From the IMG/VR virus record IMGVR_UViG_3300020122_000027, positions 1 through 37,001 of that record: a stretch of 37,001 bases of DNA; one strand, 5' to 3'. Positions 15,321-21,235 of the stretch are shown here, piece by piece. The notes beneath the pieces were generated by a model that saw only the letters and a program-made list of their open reading frames with translations, made no database searches and was not told the DNA's origin. The DNA comes from a virus. Position 1 is the first letter of the stretch. Every line of letters begins with the position of its first letter. Made by a program: the position numbers and the translations under genes.

Positions 15321-15628
15321 TTGACCTTCTTAATAAGTTCCATTAGACAATCATCGGACTCTAATTCTGCCTTGGTCTCGGAATTGGTTTTATATTCCCA
15401 AGCATCATCTGCCTCCACTGCCTTATCATATTCTGATTGCATGGTAATGGTGATTAATGATTGCACTTTTTGAGAACGTTTTAGTAATTGATTGGATAGA
15501 ATTTTTGCGTCGTGGTATTCTTGCTTGGCCAGGCGAAGCTTCTCCTCGGCCGGCTTAAGAACTTCCACCGATTGCTCTTTGAATAGATCTCGTAGAATGA
15601 GAAGTGCTGCTGTTATTTCTTTGCTCAT
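15317..15628 (-). CDS. Unknown helical protein (103 aa)
   Basis: Predicted largely helical and coiled-coil-like by eye (LKPAEEKLRLAKQEYHDAKI, then LSNQLLKRSQKVQSLI), with an acidic C-terminus (ETKAELESDDCLMELIKKVN). No family is recognised. The start overlaps the previous stop (ATGA), and the stop overlaps the TTG start of the zinc-finger gene. Confidence 0.65.
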   Translation of the reverse strand: MSKEITAALLILRDLFKEQSVEVLKPAEEKLRLAKQEYHDAKILSNQLLKRSQKVQSLITITMQSEYDKAVEADDAWEYKTNSETKAELESDDCLMELIKKVN

Positions 15629-15855
15629 TTTTTACCACACTGATGAGACTGATAGGTTTCCGAGCAGCCGCAATCTTCCTCTTTGGGCATTGCCTTTTTC
15701 AAACGAGACTTAACTCCGGTTTCTAAAATATCTCGAAGTAAATCTCCCATAGTTGGATAAGTGTTGTGTGTGCTGAGTGAAAGCAAGTTTTCAAGAGCCG
15801 CTTTTAATGACGGTTCAACTCGAACGAAAAGTGCTTCAGAATACTTAGTTGCCAT
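15625..15855 (-). CDS. Ribbon-helix-helix-like protein with Cys-rich tail (76 aa)
   Basis: An N-terminal strand and two helices, ALFVRVEPSLKAALENLLSL then TMGDLLRDILETGVKSRL, follow the ribbon-helix-helix pattern (strand V.V.P.L...L, helix, turn, helix). Such dimers bind operators. The tail has CGCSE...CGKK and may hold metal. TAGGAAATC before ATG 15855 gives a reasonable ribosome-binding site. It is a candidate regulator of this unit. Confidence 0.65.
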   Translation of the reverse strand: MATKYSEALFVRVEPSLKAALENLLSLSTHNTYPTMGDLLRDILETGVKSRLKKAMPKEEDCGCSETYQSHQCGKK

Positions 15856-15868
15856 GATTTCCTATATA

Positions 15869-16225
15869 TCAGGTGAAAATTAAAAGATTAATAAATCTTT
15901 GTTTGGAGACGAATCCAGGTAGATGATGTTCCTGCCTAATTTTTGGCTGTTCAATTAAAACACCATTTTGATATTGTGGTGGTGGTTGTTTTTGAACGGT
16001 TACAAATGAGGTAGTATTACTATCTGGTCGATAGGTCATGTGCCATTTAGTTCCTTTATGCGCAAACCTATGCTGGATGTTTTGGATTTTATATTTCGCG
16101 GAATCCAAATATAGAATTGCATGATTGAATTTACAATCATGACAAACTCCAGTATAAGAATGATTGCGCCTTTCAATATTAGACATGGTCAATTCTTTTT
16201 GGCATTGATAACAAATTGGTTTCAT
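15869..16225 (-). CDS. C4 zinc-ribbon protein (118 aa)
   Basis: CYQC at residues 5-8 and CHDC at about 28-31 frame an N-terminal zinc ribbon (MKPICYQCQKELTMSNIERR). A beta-rich, Pro/Gln-containing remainder follows (TKWHMTYRPDSNTTSFVTVQ). Not assigned to a family. It is coupled to the upstream 205-aa gene by an ATGA overlap. Confidence 0.65.
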   Translation of the reverse strand: MKPICYQCQKELTMSNIERRNHSYTGVCHDCKFNHAILYLDSAKYKIQNIQHRFAHKGTKWHMTYRPDSNTTSFVTVQKQPPPQYQNGVLIEQPKIRQEHHLPGFVSKQRFINLLIFT

Positions 16226-16839
16226 GATATTTTGTCTAAGTATAAATGTTGAATGGTAAGATTAATAGTTTGAAGTCTTATAATAAGTATTGAGTTTAAT
16301 TCATCATCATTTCTAAGTTGGGCCAGGTCTCCATAGCTATGACAATGTAAGTCTGAGAAAAGAGATTGCAAATTATTTGGTAATGGGTCTGTGCGATCTG
16401 GAATGCAGCTTGTGGTTAATTGTTCTTGTAGTCTGTATTTTTCTAATAGGTGGCGCAATCCTTTGGTGTTTAATTTTGCACCATATTTAGATAGGCACCA
16501 ATCTAAAAATGTTTTAGTTTGTTGCGCATTCTTATTACATTGCCTATAAATGTATCTCATACATTCTAACATTGGATGACTATTGGGTTCAGTTTTATGA
16601 ACTCCAAGAAAATCCGGATTGATCCGTTCCAAATCAATTGGCTCAAATCTCTCATTGGTATTGCTAATTAAATAACCAAGTAATTGGTAATGATTCCAAT
16701 CTGTGGCTGGCACAGATGTGTAATTTTGAATTTTATTGAGGCACTTCAACCAAGCTTTGTGATAGGTCATGATATCACATATATCACGATATGCATAGAA
16801 ATTAGCAGAAATTGGGCAGGCCGGCGCCCCACTTGCCAT
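16222..16839 (-). CDS. Unknown protein beside the origin-like element (205 aa)
   Basis: Not recognised. Mostly helical with several Cys, Tyr and Asn residues (HPMLECMRYIYRQCNKNAQQ, FLDWCLSKYGAKLNTKGLRH). The ATG at 16839 has only a weak AGAGAT upstream. An internal Met at residue 24 (MTYHKAWLKC) is an alternative start, and the first 23 residues look atypical (MASGAPACPISANF). It is the first gene after the inverted-repeat region, so an origin- or operator-binding role is worth testing; nothing in the sequence proves it. Confidence 0.6.
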   Translation of the reverse strand: MASGAPACPISANFYAYRDICDIMTYHKAWLKCLNKIQNYTSVPATDWNHYQLLGYLISNTNERFEPIDLERINPDFLGVHKTEPNSHPMLECMRYIYRQCNKNAQQTKTFLDWCLSKYGAKLNTKGLRHLLEKYRLQEQLTTSCIPDRTDPLPNNLQSLFSDLHCHSYGDLAQLRNDDELNSILIIRLQTINLTIQHLYLDKIS

Positions 16840-16869
16840 AATAACTATCTCTAAAGAGCCAGGAGAGCG

Positions 16870-16892
16870 CGAGAGGACTGCAAGTCCTCTCG
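16870..16892. repeat. Perfect hairpin CGAGAGGACT/AGTCCTCTCG
   Basis: Ten-bp arms (16870-16879 and 16883-16892) with a three-base loop. On the plus strand it is followed by TCTATTTATT, which is mildly U-rich; on the minus strand by CGCTCTCC. It could therefore stop antisense plus-strand transcription but not the genes on either side. It may also be part of the replication or leader structure. Confidence 0.8.
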
Positions 16893-16906
16893 TCTATTTA
16901 TTAAAG

Positions 16907-16933
16907 TAAACCTCGGAGAGAACCTCGGCTATA
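16907..16933 (+). repeat. Left arm of long inverted repeat with two CCTCGG sites
   Basis: It reads TAAACCTCGG, five spacer bases, ACCTCGGCTATA. The right arm (16991-17017) is its reverse complement at 23 of 27 positions. The four mismatches fall in the spacer between the two CCTCGG units, so the units themselves are kept. Confidence 0.85.
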
Positions 16934-16941
16934 CAGTAAAG

Positions 16942-16985
16942 TTAACTTATAAGTTAATTAGCTAATAAACTATCTATAGTACTAT
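16942..16985. repeat. AT-rich core with three perfect palindromes
   Basis: TTAACTTATAAGTTAA (16942-16957), ATTAGCTAAT (16957-16966) and ATAGTACTAT (16976-16985) lie between the two inverted-repeat arms. Almost no G or C is present, as expected for a DNA-unwinding element or a cluster of dimer-binding sites. Confidence 0.75.
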
Positions 16986-16990
16986 TCTTA

Positions 16991-17017
16991 TATAGCCGAG
17001 GTTTCTACCGAGGTTTA
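16991..17017 (-). repeat. Right arm of long inverted repeat
   Basis: It reads TATAGCCGAGGT, then the spacer and ACCGAGGTTTA, mirroring the left arm. It ends ten bases before the stop codon of the nuclease gene. Confidence 0.85.
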
Positions 17018-17027
17018 TCTGTATAAA

Positions 17028-17525
17028 TTAGTTTCGTTCTACTGGCCTGAAAGTTATCTGTGGAACATTGACTGGAACCCAGGTTTTGCACAAGCCCACC
17101 AGACTCTCATCTGGGCTGTGATGTAATTCGCGCAGCAGGTTCACCCATTCAATTTCTAACATTCGTTTGGCTTTGGGTAGGTACTTGCGCCCCATGGCAT
17201 TGACTCCAACACCATAAAATTGAATATGAGCCACGTCAGCATTTGGTTGATCTGCCTCCACCAGTTTACCATCCTTATCCAATGGGTAGTACACCAAACA
17301 GAAGACAGGAATCTCCTCTCGTGCTAATGAGCATAAAGCATCAAAAGCCGGTTCGTTAAGATCCACCTCTGTAATTCTGCCATATTTGGTCTCTATTAAG
17401 GCCAATGGTTTCCCAGTCTTGCTATCATATTCCATGAAATCCACATCCATTGCTGTTAGTTCAATTCCCCAAAGTCTATGTCTATTATTATACGCTAAGT
17501 TCCTCTTATTAAGTCGTTCGGCCAT
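17028..17525 (-). CDS. PD-(D/E)XK-type nuclease-like protein (165 aa)
   Basis: The N-terminal part has the restriction-endonuclease-like signature: RLWGIELTAMDVDFMEYD with Asp27/Asp29, a GKP turn, then LALIETKYG with Glu45-x-Lys47, plus an earlier acidic Glu22. This D...ExK arrangement occurs in VRR-NUC, Holliday-junction-resolvase-like and Cas4-like phage nucleases. No Cys cluster for an iron-sulphur site is present. The C-terminal half (FYGVGVNAMGRKYLPKAKRM) is not recognised. It probably processes DNA in replication, recombination or host-DNA attack. It is the first clear gene of the minus-strand unit. Confidence 0.75.
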   Translation of the reverse strand: MAERLNKRNLAYNNRHRLWGIELTAMDVDFMEYDSKTGKPLALIETKYGRITEVDLNEPAFDALCSLAREEIPVFCLVYYPLDKDGKLVEADQPNADVAHIQFYGVGVNAMGRKYLPKAKRMLEIEWVNLLRELHHSPDESLVGLCKTWVPVNVPQITFRPVERN

Positions 17526-17635
17526 CTGTCATTCCCATCTCTCCATTCAATGAGATGGTGTTTTAGTGCCACGTTTCTATCATTATTGCTATATAATCTT
17601 TGTCGAACTGTGCACCTTGGATTCAATTGGTGCAT
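17495..17635 (-). CDS. Possible small leading ORF of the minus-strand unit (46 aa)
   Basis: ATG 17635 opens MHQLNPRCTVRQRLYSNNDR, continues ALKHHLIEWRDGNDRW, and overlaps the nuclease start by 31 bases. There is no ribosome-binding site, and the start codon is inside a palindrome, so it is doubtful. It is listed because it fills the divergent gap and reads like protein. Confidence 0.3.
   Translation of the reverse strand: MHQLNPRCTVRQRLYSNNDRNVALKHHLIEWRDGNDRWPNDLIRGT
17592..17597 (+). promoter_or_regulatory. Possible -10 box for the plus-strand unit
   Basis: TATAAT stands in the divergent gap, 60 bases before ATG 17658. No good -35 hexamer is found at 16-18 bases, so this is a weak call that rests on the exact consensus and the position. 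Confidence 0.3.
17611..17634. promoter_or_regulatory. Operator-like palindrome in the divergent gap
   Basis: TGCACC (17611-17616) and GGTGCA (17629-17634), extended inside by TTG/CAA with a two-base bulge. Its position between the two divergent units, just downstream of the TATAAT, fits a regulator-binding site or a leader hairpin. Confidence 0.45.
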
Positions 17636-17657
17636 TAAAACAGGATACGAATAACAG

Positions 17658-17921
17658 ATGGCAAAGCCAAAAAAGAAGATCGATCTAGAAAAAATCCCAT
17701 CAGTCCTTGAAAAGATAGCCGCATTGGTGGACCGAGAAGTGGACCTTCTCGGAGCTAAAACTGCTCTAACCTTAGAAGAAGGTAAGAGTTTAGTTGCGTT
17801 CGCTTCCATGCTTTCCACCATGTACAAAGACTATCGTGCAGAGATTGTCGCCATTGAAAAGGATTTGAAGTCGAAATCCAAAGAAGAGATTCAGGCCATG
17901 ATCAAGTCGGAGTCTAACTAA
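17658..17921 (+). CDS. Small helical protein at head of packaging genes (87 aa)
   Basis: Basic start (MAKPKKKIDLEKI), then two long helices (VLEKIAALVDREVDLLGAKT, LVAFASMLSTMYKDYRAEIV) and a Lys/Glu-rich end. It heads the unit containing terL, where small terminase subunits usually sit, and its size and helicity would allow that role. No HTH is obvious, so the call stays open. AGGA lies 11 bases upstream of ATG. Its stop overlaps the GIY-YIG start (TAATG). Confidence 0.65.
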   Translation: MAKPKKKIDLEKIPSVLEKIAALVDREVDLLGAKTALTLEEGKSLVAFASMLSTMYKDYRAEIVAIEKDLKSKSKEEIQAMIKSESN

Positions 17922-18382
17922 TGCTCTGTACCATTTATGTCATCAAAAATTCGATTAACGATAAAGTTTATGTAGGCCAAACTTGGCAAACATTAGAGCG
18001 CAGAATATCAAGTGGTTATAAGCCTTGTATTCATTTATCTCGCGCCATGAATAAATATGGTGCTGATAAATTTCATCATGAAGTATTGACATTCAGTGCC
18101 ACACAAGAAACGGCAGATCAATTAGAGCAGCATTTCATTGCTAAATTTGATAGTATTAAGAATGGATACAATATTAGAAGTGGTGTTTCAAGAGGCAAGC
18201 ATTCTGAAGAGAGTAAAAAGAAAATATCAGAAACAAGAAAATTACGCAAGATACCATCACCAACATTTACTGGGCACAATCATTCTGATATTAGTAAAAA
18301 GAAAACTTCTAATTCAATGAAGGAATCTTGTAAGAATAGAATTAGAAATTCTAAAGGACATTTCATAAAGGAGATCGTATGA
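17921..18382 (+). CDS. GIY-YIG homing endonuclease 3 (153 aa)
   Basis: The core is at residues 5-21 (IYVIKNSINDKVYVGQT), with Arg27/Arg28 and the ETADQLEQHFI region for the catalytic Glu. It continues into NIRSGVSRGKHSEESKKKIS, a NUMOD3-like segment, and a basic tail. It is coupled on both sides (TAATG in, ATGA out), so it sits neatly inside the packaging unit without breaking flanking frames. It is shorter than the other two GIY-YIG proteins and lacks an HTH or zinc-finger end. Confidence 0.9.
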   Translation: MLCTIYVIKNSINDKVYVGQTWQTLERRISSGYKPCIHLSRAMNKYGADKFHHEVLTFSATQETADQLEQHFIAKFDSIKNGYNIRSGVSRGKHSEESKKKISETRKLRKIPSPTFTGHNHSDISKKKTSNSMKESCKNRIRNSKGHFIKEIV

Positions 18383-18825
18383 CCACCGATCTTCCTATTG
18401 CGATAAGACCTGCCGTGGCAGATGACTTTCCGTATTTGCTTAAGACATGGTCTATTGACTATCACAAAGTCTATCCCATTAATAATATTCCAAATTCTAT
18501 CTATGTCCCAGCCCAGACTAATATCATTAAGGCTCTGGTTCAGAAGTCTGAATGTATTGTGGCCTGCATTGATGACGAACCAAATACCATTGTAGGTTAT
18601 TTAGTTTACCAACCAGTGGATGATTTCAATATCATTTGTCATTGGGGGCAAACAAAAGGAATCTTTCGAAGAATGGGAGTTCTAAAGACTCTATTAGATT
18701 CACTCAATACCACCAATAAGAATATTATCTGTACTCATATCTTCTCTCTATTCAAAGAGTTGAAGGATAAGTATCATTTAGTATATGACCCAACTCTATT
18801 ACAGGATTTAGTAAATGGCAAATAA
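18379..18825 (+). CDS. GNAT-like protein (148 aa)
   Basis: The start IAIRPAVADDFPYLLKTW and the central TIVGYLVYQPVDDFNIICHW strands, followed by KGIFRRMGVLKTLLDSL, follow the order of GNAT N-acetyltransferase secondary structure. The acetyl-CoA loop (normally Q/RxxGxG/A) is poor, reading RRMGVLK. Similar GNAT-like genes are found near terminase genes in environmental phages; their substrate is unknown. The catalytic state is uncertain. ATGA-coupled to the GIY-YIG gene. Confidence 0.65.
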   Translation: MTTDLPIAIRPAVADDFPYLLKTWSIDYHKVYPINNIPNSIYVPAQTNIIKALVQKSECIVACIDDEPNTIVGYLVYQPVDDFNIICHWGQTKGIFRRMGVLKTLLDSLNTTNKNIICTHIFSLFKELKDKYHLVYDPTLLQDLVNGK

Positions 18826-19075
18826 TAAACCCCAACAATCAAAACAAGAATTACCCCCAGTTAATGATAATATCCTTAGTTTAAAAAGAGTACATTTCAT
18901 TAAGGACATTCCAGTATTCTTAAATTATGTTAATGAAGTTGTAGCCGGAGAATATGAACTAACTATTAAAGTTCCCAACGGACAGACCACCAGTTTTCTC
19001 TATATTCATAATATTCTAACTAAGAAGACTTGCCTGGTTCCATTAACCTCAGTAGCTTCATTGGATTTATCATGA
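18815..19075 (+). CDS. Unknown small protein (86 aa)
   Basis: Not recognised. A polar N-terminus (NNKPQQSKQELPPVNDN) is followed by a compact, beta-rich region (EYELTIKVPNGQTTSFLYIH). It overlaps the GNAT gene by 11 bases and the next start by ATGA. A packaging accessory role is suggested only by location. Confidence 0.6.
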   Translation: MANNKPQQSKQELPPVNDNILSLKRVHFIKDIPVFLNYVNEVVAGEYELTIKVPNGQTTSFLYIHNILTKKTCLVPLTSVASLDLS

Positions 19076-19302
19076 ATTATTGTAGGTTGTTACAACACAG
19101 AAAAAGCCGAGCTGAACGAGTAGCCGGCATCAAAGTTATGTATATAGTCAGCGAGGCCACTATAGAACACAATATCAATATTGAAGGCGTTCTTGCTAAA
19201 TGGATTATTGAACAACCAGAATTAAAAGAAACTCTAATGAAGAGCGCCGAAGTATCTGGTCTTAACATAGATAAAATAAAACTCTACTTACTATTCTCAT
19301 GA
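19072..19302 (+). CDS. Unknown small protein upstream of terL (76 aa)
   Basis: Start ATG 19072 (MNYCRLLQHRKSRAERVAGI) was chosen over the in-frame 19030 because of the ATGA overlap. The rest is helical (GVLAKWIIEQPELKETLMKS, AEVSGLNIDKIKLYLL). It is a possible small terminase candidate alongside the 87-aa gene, as it directly precedes terL and overlaps it by ATGA. No family is assigned. Confidence 0.6.
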   Translation: MNYCRLLQHRKSRAERVAGIKVMYIVSEATIEHNINIEGVLAKWIIEQPELKETLMKSAEVSGLNIDKIKLYLLFS

Positions 19303-20768
19303 ACGAAAAATTAATCCAAAAGATAGCGCAGCAAGAACTAAAGAAGCGACAGGATATTAAGCCTGTCGATGTTCTACAGGAATGCCTGCCATATCAATTG
19401 GATTTCATCAGAGATCCACACAAACGCAAAGCTGTCTGTGGAACTCGTAGAGCTGCCAAGTCATTTATGTTCGCTCTCTACCTCATCAACCAAGCTATCA
19501 CAGTTCCAAAATCCAAATGTATCTACATGGGATTGACCAATGAGTCTTGTAAACAAATCATGTGGTCCGACATTCTTGAAATCATCTTCGATAAATACAA
19601 TATCAAAGCAGAATGCTCTTCCAAATATGAGATTGAATTCGATAATGGTTCCGTTATCTATCTACGAGGATTAGACGCCACTCCGCACCAGATGAATAGA
19701 CTTAGAGGACAGAAGTTTGATATTGGTGTTATTGATGAAGTGCAGGATTTTACGCAGGACATTGAACAGATCATCGATGGAGTTCTAAAGATGTCATTGG
19801 CTCAGACTGGAGCTACGCTCTGTTTGGGAGGCACGCCTGGAAACAAACAAGGTGAGCATTATTGGTGGAGAGTTAATAAACCAAATTCCGAACTGCAACA
19901 ATGGAAGCTTCATCATTTCGATTGGAAGAATAATACCTCCATTGAGCCAAAGAATGGCAAGAGAGTTTGCGATGCCATTCAGGAAGATATCGATAGAGAT
20001 TTAGCCAGGAATCCACTAATCATTCATACGCCTAAATTCCGACAGGAAGTAATGGGTGAATGGGTTATTGATACCGATGCCAGAGTCTATCGATCCACAG
20101 CCGATAACTATATTCAGGACGGCTATCTACAGTCTTGGTTCTTCCATAACTGCACCTATAATCTATCATTGGATCTTGGTTATATCGATGCTACCGCCTA
20201 TGTAGTAACTGCTTACAACCAGAAGTATGATAATAACCTATACGTTATTGAATCAACCAAGCATGCTGGTCAGACCATTACCGATGTCGCCAATATGATC
20301 AAAGTTTATAGGCAAAAGTATACCTTTCAGTCCATCGTCATCGATGCTGCCAACCGTCAGGCAGTGGAGGAAATGCGTAAGATTCATGCGCTGCCACTAC
20401 AGGCCGCTGAGAAGCTGGGCAAGGCAGCTCACATCGCTTTGATGAACTCCGATTTCATCACCAAAAACATTCTCATTCTCAAGAATCAAAACGCCCAACT
20501 TATCAATGAACTTAATACACTTATCTGGGATACCAATGCACTTCTAAGAGGTGAGCATAAGGAAGATTCCAGGAAAGAGAATCACTTGACAGATGCTCTT
20601 CTTTATGGACATCACCAATCACGCCATTACTGGTTCAAAGTTACTACCCCACCGTTACCATTTGAAGAACAGATTGTGCAAGAGATTGAACGACAATTCT
20701 TACCAAAACAAACCATCAAGCAAGTAAAGCAGCCATGGTGGAAGGATGAAGACGATGCCTCTTTTTGA
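19299..20768 (+). CDS. terL: Terminase large subunit (489 aa)
   Basis: This is the DNA-packaging motor and nuclease. The ATPase has a Walker A-like GTRRAAKS at 48-55, Walker B IGVIDE at 142-147 and a coupling motif LGGTPG at 176-181. The C-terminal RNase-H-like nuclease shows Asp292 (SLDLGYIDA), Asp349 (VIDAANR) and Asp432 (HLTDALLYG). Length is normal for the family. It binds the portal and pumps DNA into the prohead. The ends of this contig suggest circular permutation and hence headful cutting. Codons end in C more often than in the fibre genes. Confidence 0.95.
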   Translation: MNEKLIQKIAQQELKKRQDIKPVDVLQECLPYQLDFIRDPHKRKAVCGTRRAAKSFMFALYLINQAITVPKSKCIYMGLTNESCKQIMWSDILEIIFDKYNIKAECSSKYEIEFDNGSVIYLRGLDATPHQMNRLRGQKFDIGVIDEVQDFTQDIEQIIDGVLKMSLAQTGATLCLGGTPGNKQGEHYWWRVNKPNSELQQWKLHHFDWKNNTSIEPKNGKRVCDAIQEDIDRDLARNPLIIHTPKFRQEVMGEWVIDTDARVYRSTADNYIQDGYLQSWFFHNCTYNLSLDLGYIDATAYVVTAYNQKYDNNLYVIESTKHAGQTITDVANMIKVYRQKYTFQSIVIDAANRQAVEEMRKIHALPLQAAEKLGKAAHIALMNSDFITKNILILKNQNAQLINELNTLIWDTNALLRGEHKEDSRKENHLTDALLYGHHQSRHYWFKVTTPPLPFEEQIVQEIERQFLPKQTIKQVKQPWWKDEDDASF

Positions 20769-20958
20769 CTACCATTGCGAGTTCTGTGACACAGTTACAG
20801 AGCATCTCATTAAACAAGACGACCCAGAACCTACCTGTCATTACTGCCAAGGTTCAATGACCAGATTACTATCAGCCCCAGCCAATTCCACTGGACAGAA
20901 AATCCAATATGTAAATAAACATTTGGATAGGATTGGCGCCAAAGAATTCAAGGACTAA
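20755..20958 (+). CDS. FmdB-type zinc-ribbon protein (67 aa)
   Basis: MPLFDYHCEFCDTVTEHL, then CHYCQGSMTRLLSAP, is the Y.C..C......(20)..C..C......S.P layout of the FmdB-like putative regulatory zinc ribbon. This small domain is found in bacteria and phages and has no firm function. The start is ATG 20755, which overlaps the end of terL by 14 bases, with GAAGGA upstream. In phages it often sits between the terminase and portal genes, as here. Confidence 0.75.
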   Translation: MPLFDYHCEFCDTVTEHLIKQDDPEPTCHYCQGSMTRLLSAPANSTGQKIQYVNKHLDRIGAKEFKD

Positions 20959-20959
20959 C

Positions 20960-21235
20960 ATGGAATTAACACTCGAACTAATACAAGCTCTTTCCAAACT
21001 TGTGGTGGATCATAAACTGGATCGCCTTAAATGCGGAGAATTAGAAATTACCAAAACCAAGCATGAAGCCCCCAAATTGGATGTTCAATCCAATAATAAT
21101 CCGACATCTATTGCAGAGTTGGATGATATTCTTTTCCATTCAACCAGCGCTCCACCTTTGTCATTGGAGCAATTGGAGGCACTTACAATCACTCCAATTA
21201 AAAAATCTAAAACGAAGGTAAAGAATAATGGCTAA
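20960..21235 (+). CDS. Unknown small protein between terL and portal (91 aa)
   Basis: Start ATG 20960 comes two bases after the previous stop. A helix plus short strand (MELTLELIQALSKLVVDHKL, DRLKCGELEITKTKHE) leads to a polar linker and a second helix (SLEQLEALTITPIKK) with a basic end. Not recognised. Overlaps the portal start by 8 bases. Confidence 0.6.
   Translation: MELTLELIQALSKLVVDHKLDRLKCGELEITKTKHEAPKLDVQSNNNPTSIAELDDILFHSTSAPPLSLEQLEALTITPIKKSKTKVKNNG

Larger units (their letters stand above)
16840..17027. promoter_or_regulatory. Origin/operator-like control region
   Basis: This 188-bp gap between two minus-strand genes is strongly structured. On the plus strand it has a 10-bp perfect hairpin (16870-16892), then a long imperfect inverted repeat (16907-16933 and 16991-17017) around 57 bp of AT-rich DNA. 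The core contains three perfect palindromes: TTAACTTATAAGTTAA, ATTAGCTAAT and ATAGTACTAT. Paired CCTCGG sites flanking an easily melted core suggest a replication origin or a multi-site operator. No other place in the window looks like this. Confidence 0.6.
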
